Positions 8,602-17,271 of a DNA stretch of 42,555 nt are shown in pieces. The position numbers and the translations under genes are program-made. Under the pieces are notes generated by a model, which saw only the letters and a list, made by a program, of their open reading frames with translations, ran no database searches and was not told where the DNA came from. The number at the start of each line of letters is the position of its first letter. The first letter of the stretch is position 1. The DNA is from Methylobacterium goesingense (lineage in GTDB: Bacteria > Pseudomonadota > Alphaproteobacteria > Rhizobiales > Beijerinckiaceae). The DNA is taken from positions 1-42,555 of the forward strand of contig NZ_BPQL01000005.1 of NCBI RefSeq assembly GCF_022179225.1, given 5' to 3'.

Positions 8602-9258
8602 GGGCGCGGCCCGCCCGAGGCCTCCGCCAGGATCGCCGCATCGACCGATCCCGCCGCCATGGGCACGGTCTCGGCCACGATGCCGTGCCCGAGCAGGTAC
8701 TTCGCGGAGTCGTCCGCGCACGCCTTCGCCAATCACTCAACGCTGGCGTGAAGCACGGTGATGCGCGTGCCTTCGCTCAGGAAGGTGATGGCTTGGCCGA
8801 TTAGCAGCGTCCCCGCCAAGCTTCCAGTACAGGCGATGCCCCCATGGTATAGCGGGTCGTCGCTCACGGGCTGCCGATCGTCCGGGTCGGTCGTCCGACG
8901 GAGAACAGGGTCGTGTCCAGAACGTGCCGTGAACGGCCGCGTCGGACCGGGGGGTCGACGACGACGAGGTCGGTGAATCGGCCAAGGCGCGTCAGGACCG
9001 GTTCGATATCGCCGGAATGCTCCGTCCGGATCGCGAAGGTGGCGTCGAGGCGTGCACCGGTCGGCATGAACGGCACGCCCCGCCGCGTGCGTGAGCCCGT
9101 GGTGCGCCTTTGCCGGCCAGGACGCGCTCAGGCCCGGGGGCGATGAAGACGACTGCGCTATGTGCGTGTAGGCAGCGTCTGAGGCGGAGCGCGGCGTCGA
9201 GCCGCCGCGTGGCCTCGATGCCGGGCGCCGTAGGGACGAGGAGGCAGCGCAGGAACAT
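8602..9258 (-). pseudogene. decayed universal stress protein gene
   Basis: Three reading frames on the minus strand join into one Usp-like protein. It starts at ATG 9258 (MFLRCLLVPTAPGIEATRRL), shifts frame to RFTDLVVVDPPVRRGRSRH (around 8950-8900), then shifts again near 8867 to SDDPLYHGGIACTGSLAG. This runs into an in-frame TGA (ASVE stop LAKACADDSAKY) near 8737 and ends around ILAEASGGPRPQ. Two frameshifts and a stop mean it cannot make full-length protein. It begins 15 bp after the cytochrome gene, so it was once the third gene of the usp-cytochrome operon. Sequencing error could explain one lesion, hardly all three. Confidence 0.8.
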
Positions 9259-9273
9259 GGGTCCCTTCTCGGA

Positions 9274-9606
9274 TCAGCGCTCCAGGCTCTTGAGGTAGGC
9301 GATCAGGGACTCGGCCTCGTCCGCATCGAAGCGGAATTCCGGCATGCTCGGATGGCCCGTGCGGATCCCTTCGGTCAGGGCCTCGCCGAGATCCTCGACG
9401 GGGTACCGGGTGTGGAGCTCGCGGAACGGCGGCGCCGCGCGCAAGGGGCTCGCCCCGGTGCGCCCGACGGCATGGCATCGGGCGCAATTGGTGCGAGCGA
9501 GGGTCGCGCCCTGCTGCTCCTGGCGATCCCAGGCCGTCGCCGCCCCGGTAGCGGGAAGGGACGCCAGGAGGAGGATTCCGGCGGCGAATTGAGTCGTGGC
9601 GCGCAT
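9274..9606 (-). CDS. small periplasmic c-type cytochrome
   Basis: A 110-residue protein with a signal peptide (MRATTQFAAGILLLASLPAT, cleavage probably after GAA or ATA). A single haem-binding CARCH lies at about residues 41-45 and the likely axial methionine is in HPSMPEF. This is the mono-haem cytochrome c fold that shuttles electrons in the periplasm. Its ATG overlaps the stop of the upstream stress protein by one base (TGATG), indicating translational coupling. The operon carries an FNR-type box, consistent with use under low oxygen; that link is inference. Confidence 0.88.
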   Translation of the reverse strand: MRATTQFAAGILLLASLPATGAATAWDRQEQQGATLARTNCARCHAVGRTGASPLRAAPPFRELHTRYPVEDLGEALTEGIRTGHPSMPEFRFDADEAESLIAYLKSLER

Positions 9607-10421
9607 CAGTGGCTCATCAGGCAGCAGAGGGAGGTCCCCTCCAGGATGTCGCGGGTGACCCCGCCGAAGGTCCACTCGCGCAGCCGGCTGTGCCCGTAGG
9701 CGCCCATGACGATGAGGTCTGCGCCTTCGCGTTGCGCGAACCGCAGCAGTTCCTCGCTCGCAGCGACGGCGGGGCTGGGCAGCAGATGGGTGGTCACGTT
9801 CGCGCCATGCCCGACCAGGTAGGTCGCCACGTCCTCCGCCCCCTCCTCGTGCGCGCCGGGACCCAGCGCCACGACATGGACCGCAGCGGCCCGGCTCAGG
9901 AACGGCAGGGCGTCCTGAACCGCCCGGCGCGCCTCGCGGGTGTCCTTCCAAGCCACGACGACCCGGCGCGCGGCGAGGCGCTCGATGCCCGGCGGCGCGA
10001 CGATCACCGGTCGGCCGACCTCCATCAGGAGCGCACCGGCGGAGACGGCCAGGAGGCCGGGATCGCCGTCGGCCGGTCCGTGCCGACCCACGACGACCAC
10101 GTCGGCGGCACGCGCCTGGGCGACGAGGTAGGCTGTGGGCTCGTGGAGCGCGGCGCGCCAGGCCGTCTGGATGCCGCGGTCGGCCGCGCGCTCGAACAGG
10201 GCCCGGGCCTCGACGAGCTGCTCCCGCGCACGCCGGTCCTCGATTTCGTAGATGCGTTCGGCCTCCCGGATGTCGTTGACGGCGATGAGGGCGGGGACCT
10301 GGCGCGCGGCGACGCCGGTCAGCGTCGCCTCGAAGCGCTCCGCGACACTGGCGGCCAGCTGGACCCGGTCGGCCGCCGCCGCACCGAGATCCAGCGACAC
10401 GATCACGTTCGAAATCTTCAT
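9606..10421 (-). CDS. universal stress protein, two-domain
   Basis: A 271-residue tandem UspA protein. Each half has the Usp alpha/beta fold: first domain MKISNVIVSLDLGAAAADRV to about 145 with VVVVGRHGPAD; second domain from about 155 (RVVVAWKDTREARRAV) ending in the nucleotide-binding loop IVMGAYGHSRLREWTFGG. Such proteins are made under starvation, hypoxia or nitric oxide. I chose ATG 10421 because the protein there starts like its paralogue at 20070; the open frame runs eight codons further. An FNR-type box lies 67 bp upstream, and the cytochrome gene follows with a one-base overlap. Confidence 0.92.
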   Translation of the reverse strand: MKISNVIVSLDLGAAAADRVQLAASVAERFEATLTGVAARQVPALIAVNDIREAERIYEIEDRRAREQLVEARALFERAADRGIQTAWRAALHEPTAYLVAQARAADVVVVGRHGPADGDPGLLAVSAGALLMEVGRPVIVAPPGIERLAARRVVVAWKDTREARRAVQDALPFLSRAAAVHVVALGPGAHEEGAEDVATYLVGHGANVTTHLLPSPAVAASEELLRFAQREGADLIVMGAYGHSRLREWTFGGVTRDILEGTSLCCLMSH

Positions 10422-10488
10422 CTCCGCCTCCCGAGCGCCGGACATCCGGTCCGAGGCCGCATCCTGGCGCGCGTTCGTGCTCGGCGAC

Positions 10489-10504
10489 CTTGATCCACCT
10501 CAAG
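10489..10504 (-). promoter_or_regulatory. FNR/FixK-type operator upstream of usp and cytochrome c
   Basis: CTTGATCCACCTCAAG is a dyad CTTGA-N6-TCAAG matching the TTGA-N6-TCAA half-sites bound by the CRP/FNR/FixK family. Its near edge is 67 bp before ATG 10421. Two other copies in the window differ only at the eleventh base and have similar spacing to other stress genes, which makes chance unlikely. Confidence 0.75.
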
Positions 10505-10506
10505 CC

Positions 10507-10815
10507 TCACGGCGTTGTCCGCCGCGTTCGCTTGCCCGAGGCCCCACCTGAGCCGGTGTCGCGACAGCCACCATCGTGTCCCGCCCGCGCGCACCCGTCG
10601 CACCGGCGCGCGTCGAGGGATTTCGGCCCAGAGCCAAAACCCGCTTCGGCCACGGATCGGACGATCCGAAACAAAGCGGCGATGTCCATCGGACGAGGTG
10701 GCGGCGGATCGTCCGGCAGGCCCTTCCCTTCGCCGTCGACGGCTGCCTTGCGCCGCCTGGACAGCTTCGCCTGCAGCCAGCGCGGCAGGGGACGTCCTGG
10801 TTTGAGCCGGGCCAT
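10507..10815 (-). CDS. possible small hypothetical protein
   Basis: A tentative 102-residue gene in the otherwise empty stretch 10505-10918. From ATG 10815 (GGAG ten bases upstream) it reads MARLKPGRPLPRWLQAKLSR, very basic, then a proline-rich link (LPDDPPPPRP) and a short helix (MDIAALFRIVRSVAEAGF). Codons in the first 45 positions mostly end in G or C, as real genes here do; the last 35 residues look poorer. An upstream ATG (10842) is also possible. No family recognised, and it could be chance open frame in GC-rich DNA. Confidence 0.35.
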   Translation of the reverse strand: MARLKPGRPLPRWLQAKLSRRRKAAVDGEGKGLPDDPPPPRPMDIAALFRIVRSVAEAGFGSGPKSLDARRCDGCARAGHDGGCRDTGSGGASGKRTRRTTP

Positions 10816-10918
10816 GCGCCGGCTCCGATCCTCGACAGCCATTCGGCGTCTCTCATGCGCTTGGATTTTCGGGGGGTGGAGGCGTCCGCAACGACGGGTG
10901 CCGGAGCGGGCGGCTCCG

Positions 10919-11566
10919 TCACCAGGCGAGCTTGAGGCGATCGGCGACGGCATGGACGCCCGGGATCGACCAAGCGGCGCGCTCGGCGAGCTGCCGCTCC
11001 CGCCACAGGTCGACGCATCCGTCGAGGATCACGGTGTCTCCCTCGACCCGCACGGTGATCGTGTCGGGGTCGCGGGCTGTTCGATTCAGGGCCGTGCGCA
11101 ACTTGGCCTCCACGTCGCTTGGCCGGACCGGCGGCTTCACCGCGAGGAGGTTCAGCACCTCCCGGACGCCCGCGAGCTTTGCGACAGCGGATTGCGCCGC
11201 TGCCCTCTGGTAGTACCAGGGCACGCAGCCATCGAGGGTGACGCGGCCATCCTCGACCTTGACCTTGACGGTTCCATCCGGGACCTGGACGTTCCAGGCC
11301 AGGACCTTCACGACGCGGGCGGCGCGCTCTTCGTCGCCGGTATTCTGGTCGGCGGGATGGCGGACCTCGATCTCCTCGACGACGGCCCGGACCCCGCGGA
11401 CCCGCTGCACGATTCGCGCGGCGGCGACTTTCTCCGCATAGGTGGCGACGTGGCCGGACAACGTCACGATGCCGTCCCGAACGGCCACGCCGATATGGGC
11501 CGCGTCCACCTTCGGATCGAACTCCAGTTCCGCCAGCACGTGCTGGTGCAGGGTCCTGTCATTCAT
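10919..11566 (-). CDS. three-BON-domain protein
   Basis: A 215-residue protein made of three BON domains (about residues 4-70, 77-140 and 146-213). Each has the pattern of a helix followed by V-x-V-x-x-G-x-V-x-L-x-G: GIVTLSGHV, GRVTLDGCV and DTVILDGCV. The helices between carry AERAAWSIPGVHAVADRL-type repeats. BON proteins bind phospholipid or other envelope components and are often induced by osmotic or other stress (as OsmY/DolP). There is no signal peptide, so it is probably cytoplasmic as written. It follows a 71-residue membrane protein by 20 bp, under an FNR-type box. Confidence 0.88.
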   Translation of the reverse strand: MNDRTLHQHVLAELEFDPKVDAAHIGVAVRDGIVTLSGHVATYAEKVAAARIVQRVRGVRAVVEEIEVRHPADQNTGDEERAARVVKVLAWNVQVPDGTVKVKVEDGRVTLDGCVPWYYQRAAAQSAVAKLAGVREVLNLLAVKPPVRPSDVEAKLRTALNRTARDPDTITVRVEGDTVILDGCVDLWRERQLAERAAWSIPGVHAVADRLKLAW

Positions 11567-11586
11567 CGTCCGTCTCCGGTTCGAGC

Positions 11587-11802
11587 CTATGCAGGGGTTC
11601 CGAGCGCCAGCCAGAGCAGCAGAGTGGTCACGACCGCAGCGGCGACCGCGAGCCCGAGGGCCTTCAGGCTACCGATGCTTCGGTAGCGGTAGACGTCCGT
11701 CACGAGCCCAGGGGCTATGCCATCGCGCGGCAACCGCTCGCGCACCGGCACCCGCGCGTGGCTCACCGTCTCGACGTAGGTGGATCGAAGCACCAGGGTC
11801 AT
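11587..11802 (-). CDS. 71-residue single-pass membrane protein
   Basis: A short protein starting at ATG 11802 (MTLVLRSTYVETVSHARVPV). It has a basic, soluble first 48 residues and one C-terminal membrane helix (LKALGLAVAAAVVTTLLLWL), suggesting a tail-anchored inner-membrane protein. The first in-frame ATG upstream is in the open frame from 11886, but that would put the FNR-type box inside the gene. No family recognised. It is the first gene of a likely operon with the BON protein; the spacing of 20 bp suggests they act together at the membrane. Confidence 0.65.
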   Translation of the reverse strand: MTLVLRSTYVETVSHARVPVRERLPRDGIAPGLVTDVYRYRSIGSLKALGLAVAAAVVTTLLLWLALGTPA

Positions 11803-11858
11803 CACAGGCTCCCGTCGTTGTTGACGGGGGCAGTGTCGAGCGAGGGACCGGACGTCGC

Positions 11859-11874
11859 CTTGAGATGGATCAAG
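11859..11874 (-). promoter_or_regulatory. FNR/FixK-type operator upstream of the BON operon
   Basis: On the minus strand this reads CTTGATCCATCTCAAG, with half-sites TTGA-N6-TCAA. It differs from the boxes at 10489 and 20135 at one base. The near edge is 56 bp from ATG 11802. It lies in the 118-bp gap between the exporter gene and the membrane-protein gene. Confidence 0.75.
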
Positions 11875-11920
11875 GTCGTCCGGCACCGGCCGCGCATGCC
11901 GGGCTTCGCTGGTCCGCGTC

Positions 11921-14900
11921 CTAGCTGTCGATGCGCACCGGCCGGCCGCGCCGGACGGGTTGCCCCGCGTGACGGCGGCGCCCGGGCAGCCGGAGGTGCG
12001 CCAGGTAGGGATAAAGCGCGGGCAGGACCACCAGCGTCAGCAGCGTCGCCGTGACCAGGCCGCCGATCACCACCGTGGCCAGGGGACGCTGCACCTCGGC
12101 GCCGGCACTGGTCGAGAGCGCCATGGGCAGGAAGCCCAGGGTCGCCACCAGGGCGGTCATCAGCACGGGGCGCAGGCGCATCTCGGCGGCGCGGGTCGCC
12201 GCCTCGCGCGGGTCGAGGCCGAGGCGCTCGAGGTCGCGGATGTAGCTCGTCAGCACCACCCCGTTCAGGATGGCGATGCCGAAGGTCGCGATGAATCCGA
12301 TGGCCGCTGAGATCGAGAATGGCAGGTCGCGCAGGTACAGGGCGACGATGCCCCCCGTGGCGGCTACCGGCACGTTGAGGAAGATCAGACCGGCGAGGCG
12401 GACGTCGCCGAACATCACCACGAGCAGCACCAGGATCGCCGCCATCGCGGCCGGCACGACCACCGAGAGCCGGGCCGTGGCCTCCTGCAGGTTCTGGAAC
12501 TGGCCGCTCCATTGCAGGGCGTAGCGCGGCGGCAGGCTGACTTCCGCCTTCACCGCCGCCTGCGCGTCGCGCACGAAGCTCTGCACGTCGCGGCCGCGCA
12601 CGTTGGCCTGGACCGAGATCCTGCGCTGGAGGCGTTCCCGGCTGATCTGGGCCGGACCCGTCGCCACCTCCACCGAGGCGACCAGGGACAGGGGCACGAG
12701 GGCCTTGCCGCTGCGCCCCACGGGCAGGTCGCGGATGCGCGCGATGTCGCCGCGGTCCCCGGGTCGCAGCCGGACCACGATGTCGGTGATGGAATTGTCC
12801 TCGCCATAGATCATCCCGGCGCTGCGACCGCCGATGCTCTCGACCACGTCGAGGATGTCGCCGACGTTGACGCCGTAGCGGGCCGCCGCCGCCCGGTCGA
12901 CCTGGACCGAGAGGGCGGGCATGCCGGCCTGCGCCTCGGCCTTCACGTCGGCCGCCCCCGAGACGCCCGAGACCGCCCGCACGATGGCGTCGGCCTTGTC
13001 CTTGAGAACCGCGAGGTCGTCGCCGTAGAGGCTGATCGCCACGTCGCCACGCACGCCCTCCAGGAGGTCGTCCATCCGCATCTGGATCGGTTGCGAAAAC
13101 GCGTAGGACACCCCCGGCACCTCCGCGCGCAAGCGCTTGTCGAGGGCGGCGACGAGCCCCTCCTGGGTCCGCGCCGTGGTCCAGGTCGCGGGGTCTGTCA
13201 GGGTGATGAAGCTGTCGGTGGACTCGACGCCCATCGGATCCGTGGGGATCTCGGCGCTACCGGTCAGGGAGACGACCCGCTTGACCTCCGGGAAGGTCTT
13301 CAGGGTCTGCTCGATGCGGTGCATGACCTTGAGCGAGGCATCGAGATTGATGCCCGGCAGCTTCTCCGAGGTGATGACGATGGAGCCCTCCGAGAGCTTG
13401 GGCAGGAACTCGCCGCCGAGCCGGGTCGCCAGCCAGCAGCTTCCGGCGAAGACCCCGAGGGTCACGAGGACGGTGAGCCCGGTGCGGCGCTCGGCGAGCC
13501 GCAGGACCGGGGTGTAGGCGCGGCGCACCCAATGGACGAGGCGGGTCTCGCGCTCGCCGATGCCCGGCCCCGCCAGCATGATGGCGGCGAGCGCCGGCAT
13601 CAGCGTCATCGTCAGAACGAGGGAGCCCGCGAGCGCCAGGATGACGGTGAGCGCCATCGGCCGGAACATCTTGCCGGCGACCCCCTCGAGGGCGAGGACC
13701 GGCAGGTACACCAGGATGATGATCGCCACCGCGAACAGGATCGGGCGGGCGACTTCCACCGTCGCCTCCCGGATTACGGTCTCGGCTGGGCGGTCCGGGT
13801 GCTCGCCGCGCGCCCGCAGGACGTTCTCGATCATCACCACGGCGCCGTCGACGATGAGGCCGAAGTCGATGGCTCCCAGGCTCATCAGGTTCCCCGACAG
13901 CCCGAATAGCCGCATGCCCGCGAAGGCCATGAGCATCGACAGCGGGATCGCGGCCGCCACCACGAGGCCCGCCCGGAGGTTGCCGAGCAGGAGCAGCAGC
14001 ACGACGATGACGAGCACCGCCCCTTCCATGAGGTTGTGCTCGACGGTGCGGATGGTCCGCGCCACCAGGGTGCTGCGGTCGTAGTACGGCACGATCTCGA
14101 CGCCAAAGGGCAGTTGGGGCCCCAGATCCGCGATGGTCTGCTTGACCCGCTCGACCACTGCGCTGGCGTTTTCGCCCTGCTGCATCATGGCGATACCGAC
14201 GACGGTCTCGCCGACGGCGTCATGCGTGACGGCGCCGAGGCGGACCTTGGGCGCCTCGACCACCTCGCCCAAAGTTGCGACCGTCACCGGCACGCCGCCG
14301 GGGCCCGTGGTCACGACGATGTTGGCGAGATCGGCGGTGCCCTTGGCGAGCCCGAGCCCGCGAATGACCTCCTGCTGGTCGTTGTGTTCGAGATAGGCGC
14401 CGCCCCGCGCGGCGTTGTTCTCGGCCAGCGCCGTATAGACCTGCCCCATCGTCACGCCGTAGCGGTGGAGGCTCTCGGCGGCGATGCGAACCTCGTAGGT
14501 CGGCATCTCGCCGCCATAGACGTTCACGTCGGTGATGCCAGGGGTGAGCTTGAGCTTCGGCGCGACGGTCCATTGCAGGATGCGCTTCAGGGCCATCGGG
14601 GCGTAGCCCGGCCCACGGACCTCGAATTGGTAGATCTCGCCGAGTCCGGTTGCCATCGGGCCCATCTCCGGGTCTCCGACGCCGGCCGGCATCGTCGCCT
14701 TGGCGAGCGGCAGGCGTTGGAAGACTTGCGCGCGGGCCTCGGCGATCGATAAGGCGTCGTCGAATGTGACGTAGACGGCGGAGACGCCATAGCGCGAGGT
14801 CGAGCGGATGCCGGTCAACCCCGGCGCGCCCGCCATGGCGTTCTCGACCGGGAAGCTCACGAGCCGCTCGACCTCGAGCGGGCCGAGGCCCGGCGACAGG

Positions 14901-15049
14901 GTGAGGACCATCACCTGCTTCGGCGAGATGTCCGGGACCGCGTCGATCGACAAGCCTTCGAGGTTGACGATGCCCCCGAGGGCACCGGCCAGCGCCAGCA
15001 CCAGAACGAGCCAGCGGCGCCGGATGAGAAGGGCGAACCAGGCGTTCAT
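11921..15049 (-). CDS. czcA: CzcA-type RND heavy-metal efflux pump
   Basis: A 1042-residue inner-membrane proton/metal antiporter of the HME-RND family. It has the usual twelve-helix plan with two large periplasmic loops (about 35-335 and 550-860). The N-terminus AVPDISPKQV and the fourth-helix motif AIDFGLIVDGAVVMIEN place Asp395, Asp401 and Glu408 where Czc/Cnr/Ncc-type pumps for divalent metals (Zn, Co, Cd, Ni) have them. Copper/silver CusA has a different motif there. ATG 15049 follows the membrane-fusion gene by 7 bp. The outer-membrane partner CzcC is not in the window. Exact metal cannot be decided. Confidence 0.9.
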   Translation of the reverse strand: MNAWFALLIRRRWLVLVLALAGALGGIVNLEGLSIDAVPDISPKQVMVLTLSPGLGPLEVERLVSFPVENAMAGAPGLTGIRSTSRYGVSAVYVTFDDALSIAEARAQVFQRLPLAKATMPAGVGDPEMGPMATGLGEIYQFEVRGPGYAPMALKRILQWTVAPKLKLTPGITDVNVYGGEMPTYEVRIAAESLHRYGVTMGQVYTALAENNAARGGAYLEHNDQQEVIRGLGLAKGTADLANIVVTTGPGGVPVTVATLGEVVEAPKVRLGAVTHDAVGETVVGIAMMQQGENASAVVERVKQTIADLGPQLPFGVEIVPYYDRSTLVARTIRTVEHNLMEGAVLVIVVLLLLLGNLRAGLVVAAAIPLSMLMAFAGMRLFGLSGNLMSLGAIDFGLIVDGAVVMIENVLRARGEHPDRPAETVIREATVEVARPILFAVAIIILVYLPVLALEGVAGKMFRPMALTVILALAGSLVLTMTLMPALAAIMLAGPGIGERETRLVHWVRRAYTPVLRLAERRTGLTVLVTLGVFAGSCWLATRLGGEFLPKLSEGSIVITSEKLPGINLDASLKVMHRIEQTLKTFPEVKRVVSLTGSAEIPTDPMGVESTDSFITLTDPATWTTARTQEGLVAALDKRLRAEVPGVSYAFSQPIQMRMDDLLEGVRGDVAISLYGDDLAVLKDKADAIVRAVSGVSGAADVKAEAQAGMPALSVQVDRAAAARYGVNVGDILDVVESIGGRSAGMIYGEDNSITDIVVRLRPGDRGDIARIRDLPVGRSGKALVPLSLVASVEVATGPAQISRERLQRRISVQANVRGRDVQSFVRDAQAAVKAEVSLPPRYALQWSGQFQNLQEATARLSVVVPAAMAAILVLLVVMFGDVRLAGLIFLNVPVAATGGIVALYLRDLPFSISAAIGFIATFGIAILNGVVLTSYIRDLERLGLDPREAATRAAEMRLRPVLMTALVATLGFLPMALSTSAGAEVQRPLATVVIGGLVTATLLTLVVLPALYPYLAHLRLPGRRRHAGQPVRRGRPVRIDS

Positions 15050-15056
15050 GGGGCGC

Positions 15057-16436
15057 TCAATCCGTCGAACCGAGGAGCGCGCGCAGCAGGATGGCCTTGA
15101 GGCCGAAGCTGCCCAGCGTCGCGACCGTTTCGCCCGCCGCGATGCCGGCCCTGACCTCGACCCAGTCGGTCCGCTGCACGCCGAGCGTCAGCGCCCGCTT
15201 CTCGAAGCGGTCCGCGCCTGTGCGCACGAACGCAACGGGTCCGTCCTCGGTCTGCTGGATCGCGGCCGCCGGCACCGTCACCCCCTCGCGCCCGAGATCG
15301 GCGGCGATCTCCACGGACACGAACATGTTGGCGCGCAGGCTCCCGTCCGGATTGGCGACTTCGATCCGGGCCGGGGCGGTGTTGGTCATCGGATCGATGG
15401 CCGCATTGACCGAGCGCACCCGGCCCTCGAAACCAGGATGGTCCTGGATCGGGGCCTCCACCATTGCCCGGTCGCCCGCCTTCACGGTGGTGATGTCGCG
15501 ACCGTAAAGGTTCGCCAGCACCTGGATCTGCGAGGGGTCGGCCACCGTGAAGGCGTCCCGGTTGGTGTCGACCACCTCTCCCAGGGTGATGCCGGCCGCT
15601 GTCACGACCCCGTCGATGGGCGAGACGATGGCGCTGATCCCCGGCGCGTCACCCGAGCCCGGGGCCAGGCGCTCGTACTGGGCCCGGTATAGGTCGACCT
15701 GGGACTGGGCCGACAGGGTGGCCGCATGCGCTTTCGCGAGGTCGACCTGCCGGCGGTCGACCTCGGCCTGGGCGATTCCGCCCACCTTCACGAGGTCGCT
15801 GCCGCGCTTGAGGTTGGTCTCGGCGACCTTCTCGGTGGCCTGTGCCTCCCCGAGGCTGGCTTGCGCCGCGGCCAGACCGTTCCGGGCGTCGAGGACACCG
15901 GCCGCGTCGAGGGTGGCCAGCGTCTGCCCGGCGCGGACGCGGTCGCCTGGCTGCACCGCGAGGCTGAGCACACGGCCGGATGTCCGGGGCTTCAGGCGGG
16001 TCACCCGGCGTTCGTCGAACGCAATGGTCCCGGGCGTCCGCACGGGCAGGACGATCCGCCGGGTTTCGGCCTGTCCGAAGGCCAAGCCGAGGCGCCGCTG
16101 GCCCTCGGCGTCGAGCCTCACGACATTGTCTTCGGCCGGTTCAGCGGCAGCGGCCCCGGGTGCCGCCGCATCAGGCGCGCCCGTGGCGAGACCGATGCGG
16201 GCCAGGATTGGGGCGACGGAGGCCCCGGCAGCGTCCCGGTACCACCAGCCCGCCAGCCCGAGAACGAGAAAGCCGATGACGCATCCCGCCAGCCAACGCC
16301 GCCGCGCCAGCGAAGGTCGCGCAGGCGGCGCTTCCTTACCGGACGCCCGACCAGCCGGTTGTCCACGGGCCGCGCCCTGGCCGGCCGTGTCCGCCTCGTC
16401 GTCCAAAGGCGTGCGTGTCTCCGCGGTCAGCAGCAC
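15057..16436 (-). CDS. czcB: CzcB-type membrane-fusion protein of the RND exporter
   Basis: A 459-residue periplasmic adaptor linking the RND pump to an outer-membrane channel. It has a polar N-terminus, one membrane anchor (WLAGCVIGFLVLGLAGWWY, about 50-68), a lipoyl-like half (RVLSLAVQPGDRVRAGQTL), an alpha-helical hairpin (about 200-260), the second half (IVSPIDGVVTAAGITLGEVV) and a beta-barrel domain (VLANLYGRDITTVKAGD). The first possible start is GTG 16436, with GGACGG a few bases before; no better ATG exists near the N-terminus. It is divergent from the response regulator, 157 bp away, and that AT-richer gap probably holds both promoters. Confidence 0.88.
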   Translation of the reverse strand: MLLTAETRTPLDDEADTAGQGAARGQPAGRASGKEAPPARPSLARRRWLAGCVIGFLVLGLAGWWYRDAAGASVAPILARIGLATGAPDAAAPGAAAAEPAEDNVVRLDAEGQRRLGLAFGQAETRRIVLPVRTPGTIAFDERRVTRLKPRTSGRVLSLAVQPGDRVRAGQTLATLDAAGVLDARNGLAAAQASLGEAQATEKVAETNLKRGSDLVKVGGIAQAEVDRRQVDLAKAHAATLSAQSQVDLYRAQYERLAPGSGDAPGISAIVSPIDGVVTAAGITLGEVVDTNRDAFTVADPSQIQVLANLYGRDITTVKAGDRAMVEAPIQDHPGFEGRVRSVNAAIDPMTNTAPARIEVANPDGSLRANMFVSVEIAADLGREGVTVPAAAIQQTEDGPVAFVRTGADRFEKRALTLGVQRTDWVEVRAGIAAGETVATLGSFGLKAILLRALLGSTD

Positions 16437-16593
16437 GATTCCGTCCAGCGCTTAGTTTAGAGTTATTCCAGCACGTATGCCGGACGGCACGGTCCGCCAC
16501 TAAATTCGGGTTCACACTCGTGGTTTGGTCGCGGGTTTCGCCCCGATCGCCCCATATGCTGGTGGCCGATAGCCGGGACGATGGGGACAAAGG

Positions 16594-17271
16594 GTGGCGA
16601 GGCTGCTGCTGATCGAGGACGATGCCGCGACGGCCGAGGAGGTGTTGGGCGACCTTCGCGGGCGTGGGCACGCGGTGGTCTGGGCTTCGACCGGCCCGGA
16701 CGGCGCGCGGGCGGCGCGCGCGGAATCCTGGAACGCCATCATTCTCGACCGGATGCTGCCCGGCCTCGACGGTCTGACCCTGCTGCGGGACCTTCGCGGC
16801 TCGGGCGATCGGACCCCGGCCTTGGTCCTGAGCGCGCTCGGCGATGTCGACGAGCGCATCCGGGGCCTGCGCGCCGGGGGCGACGACTACCTGGGCAAGC
16901 CCTTCGTGCTCGGCGAACTGGCGGCCCGGATCGAGGCGCTGCTGCGGCGTCCGACCGACACGCGCGAGACCGTCCTGCGGGTCGGCAGCCTGGAGATCGA
17001 CCTCATCGCCGGAACCGGACGCCGGGGCGCGCGCGACCTCGACCTGCTGCCGCGCGAACTCAAGCTCCTTGAATACCTGATGCGGCGCCCCGGACAGGTC
17101 GTGACCCGGGCGATGATGTTCGAGGAGGTCTGGAACTACCGCTTCACCCCGAAGTCGAACCTCATCGACGTGCATCTCGGCCGCCTGCGCAGGAAGCTTG
17201 AGGTCGGGGGCGAGCCGATCCTCATTCAGAATGTCAGGGGGGAGGGCTTCACCCTGACGCCCGATGCCTAG
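16594..17271 (+). CDS. OmpR-family response regulator, likely metal-responsive
   Basis: A 225-residue two-domain regulator. The receiver domain (1-115) has the acidic pocket IEDD, phosphorylated Asp52 in LDRMLPG, and the conserved Lys102 in GKPF. The winged-helix DNA-binding domain (about 130-225) shows LPRELKLLEYLMRRPGQVV and the recognition-helix stretch NLIDVHLGRLRRKLE. The start is GTG 16594. It overlaps the sensor kinase by 8 bp and is divergent from czcBA, so control of the exporter (as CzcR/CopR do) is the natural inference. Confidence 0.9.
   Translation: MARLLLIEDDAATAEEVLGDLRGRGHAVVWASTGPDGARAARAESWNAIILDRMLPGLDGLTLLRDLRGSGDRTPALVLSALGDVDERIRGLRAGGDDYLGKPFVLGELAARIEALLRRPTDTRETVLRVGSLEIDLIAGTGRRGARDLDLLPRELKLLEYLMRRPGQVVTRAMMFEEVWNYRFTPKSNLIDVHLGRLRRKLEVGGEPILIQNVRGEGFTLTPDA

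Noticed and set aside
11921..15049. A copper/silver CusA assignment for the RND pump
   Set aside because: The fourth helix has DFGLIVDGAVVMIEN with two aspartates and a glutamate, the Czc-type pattern, not the CusA one.
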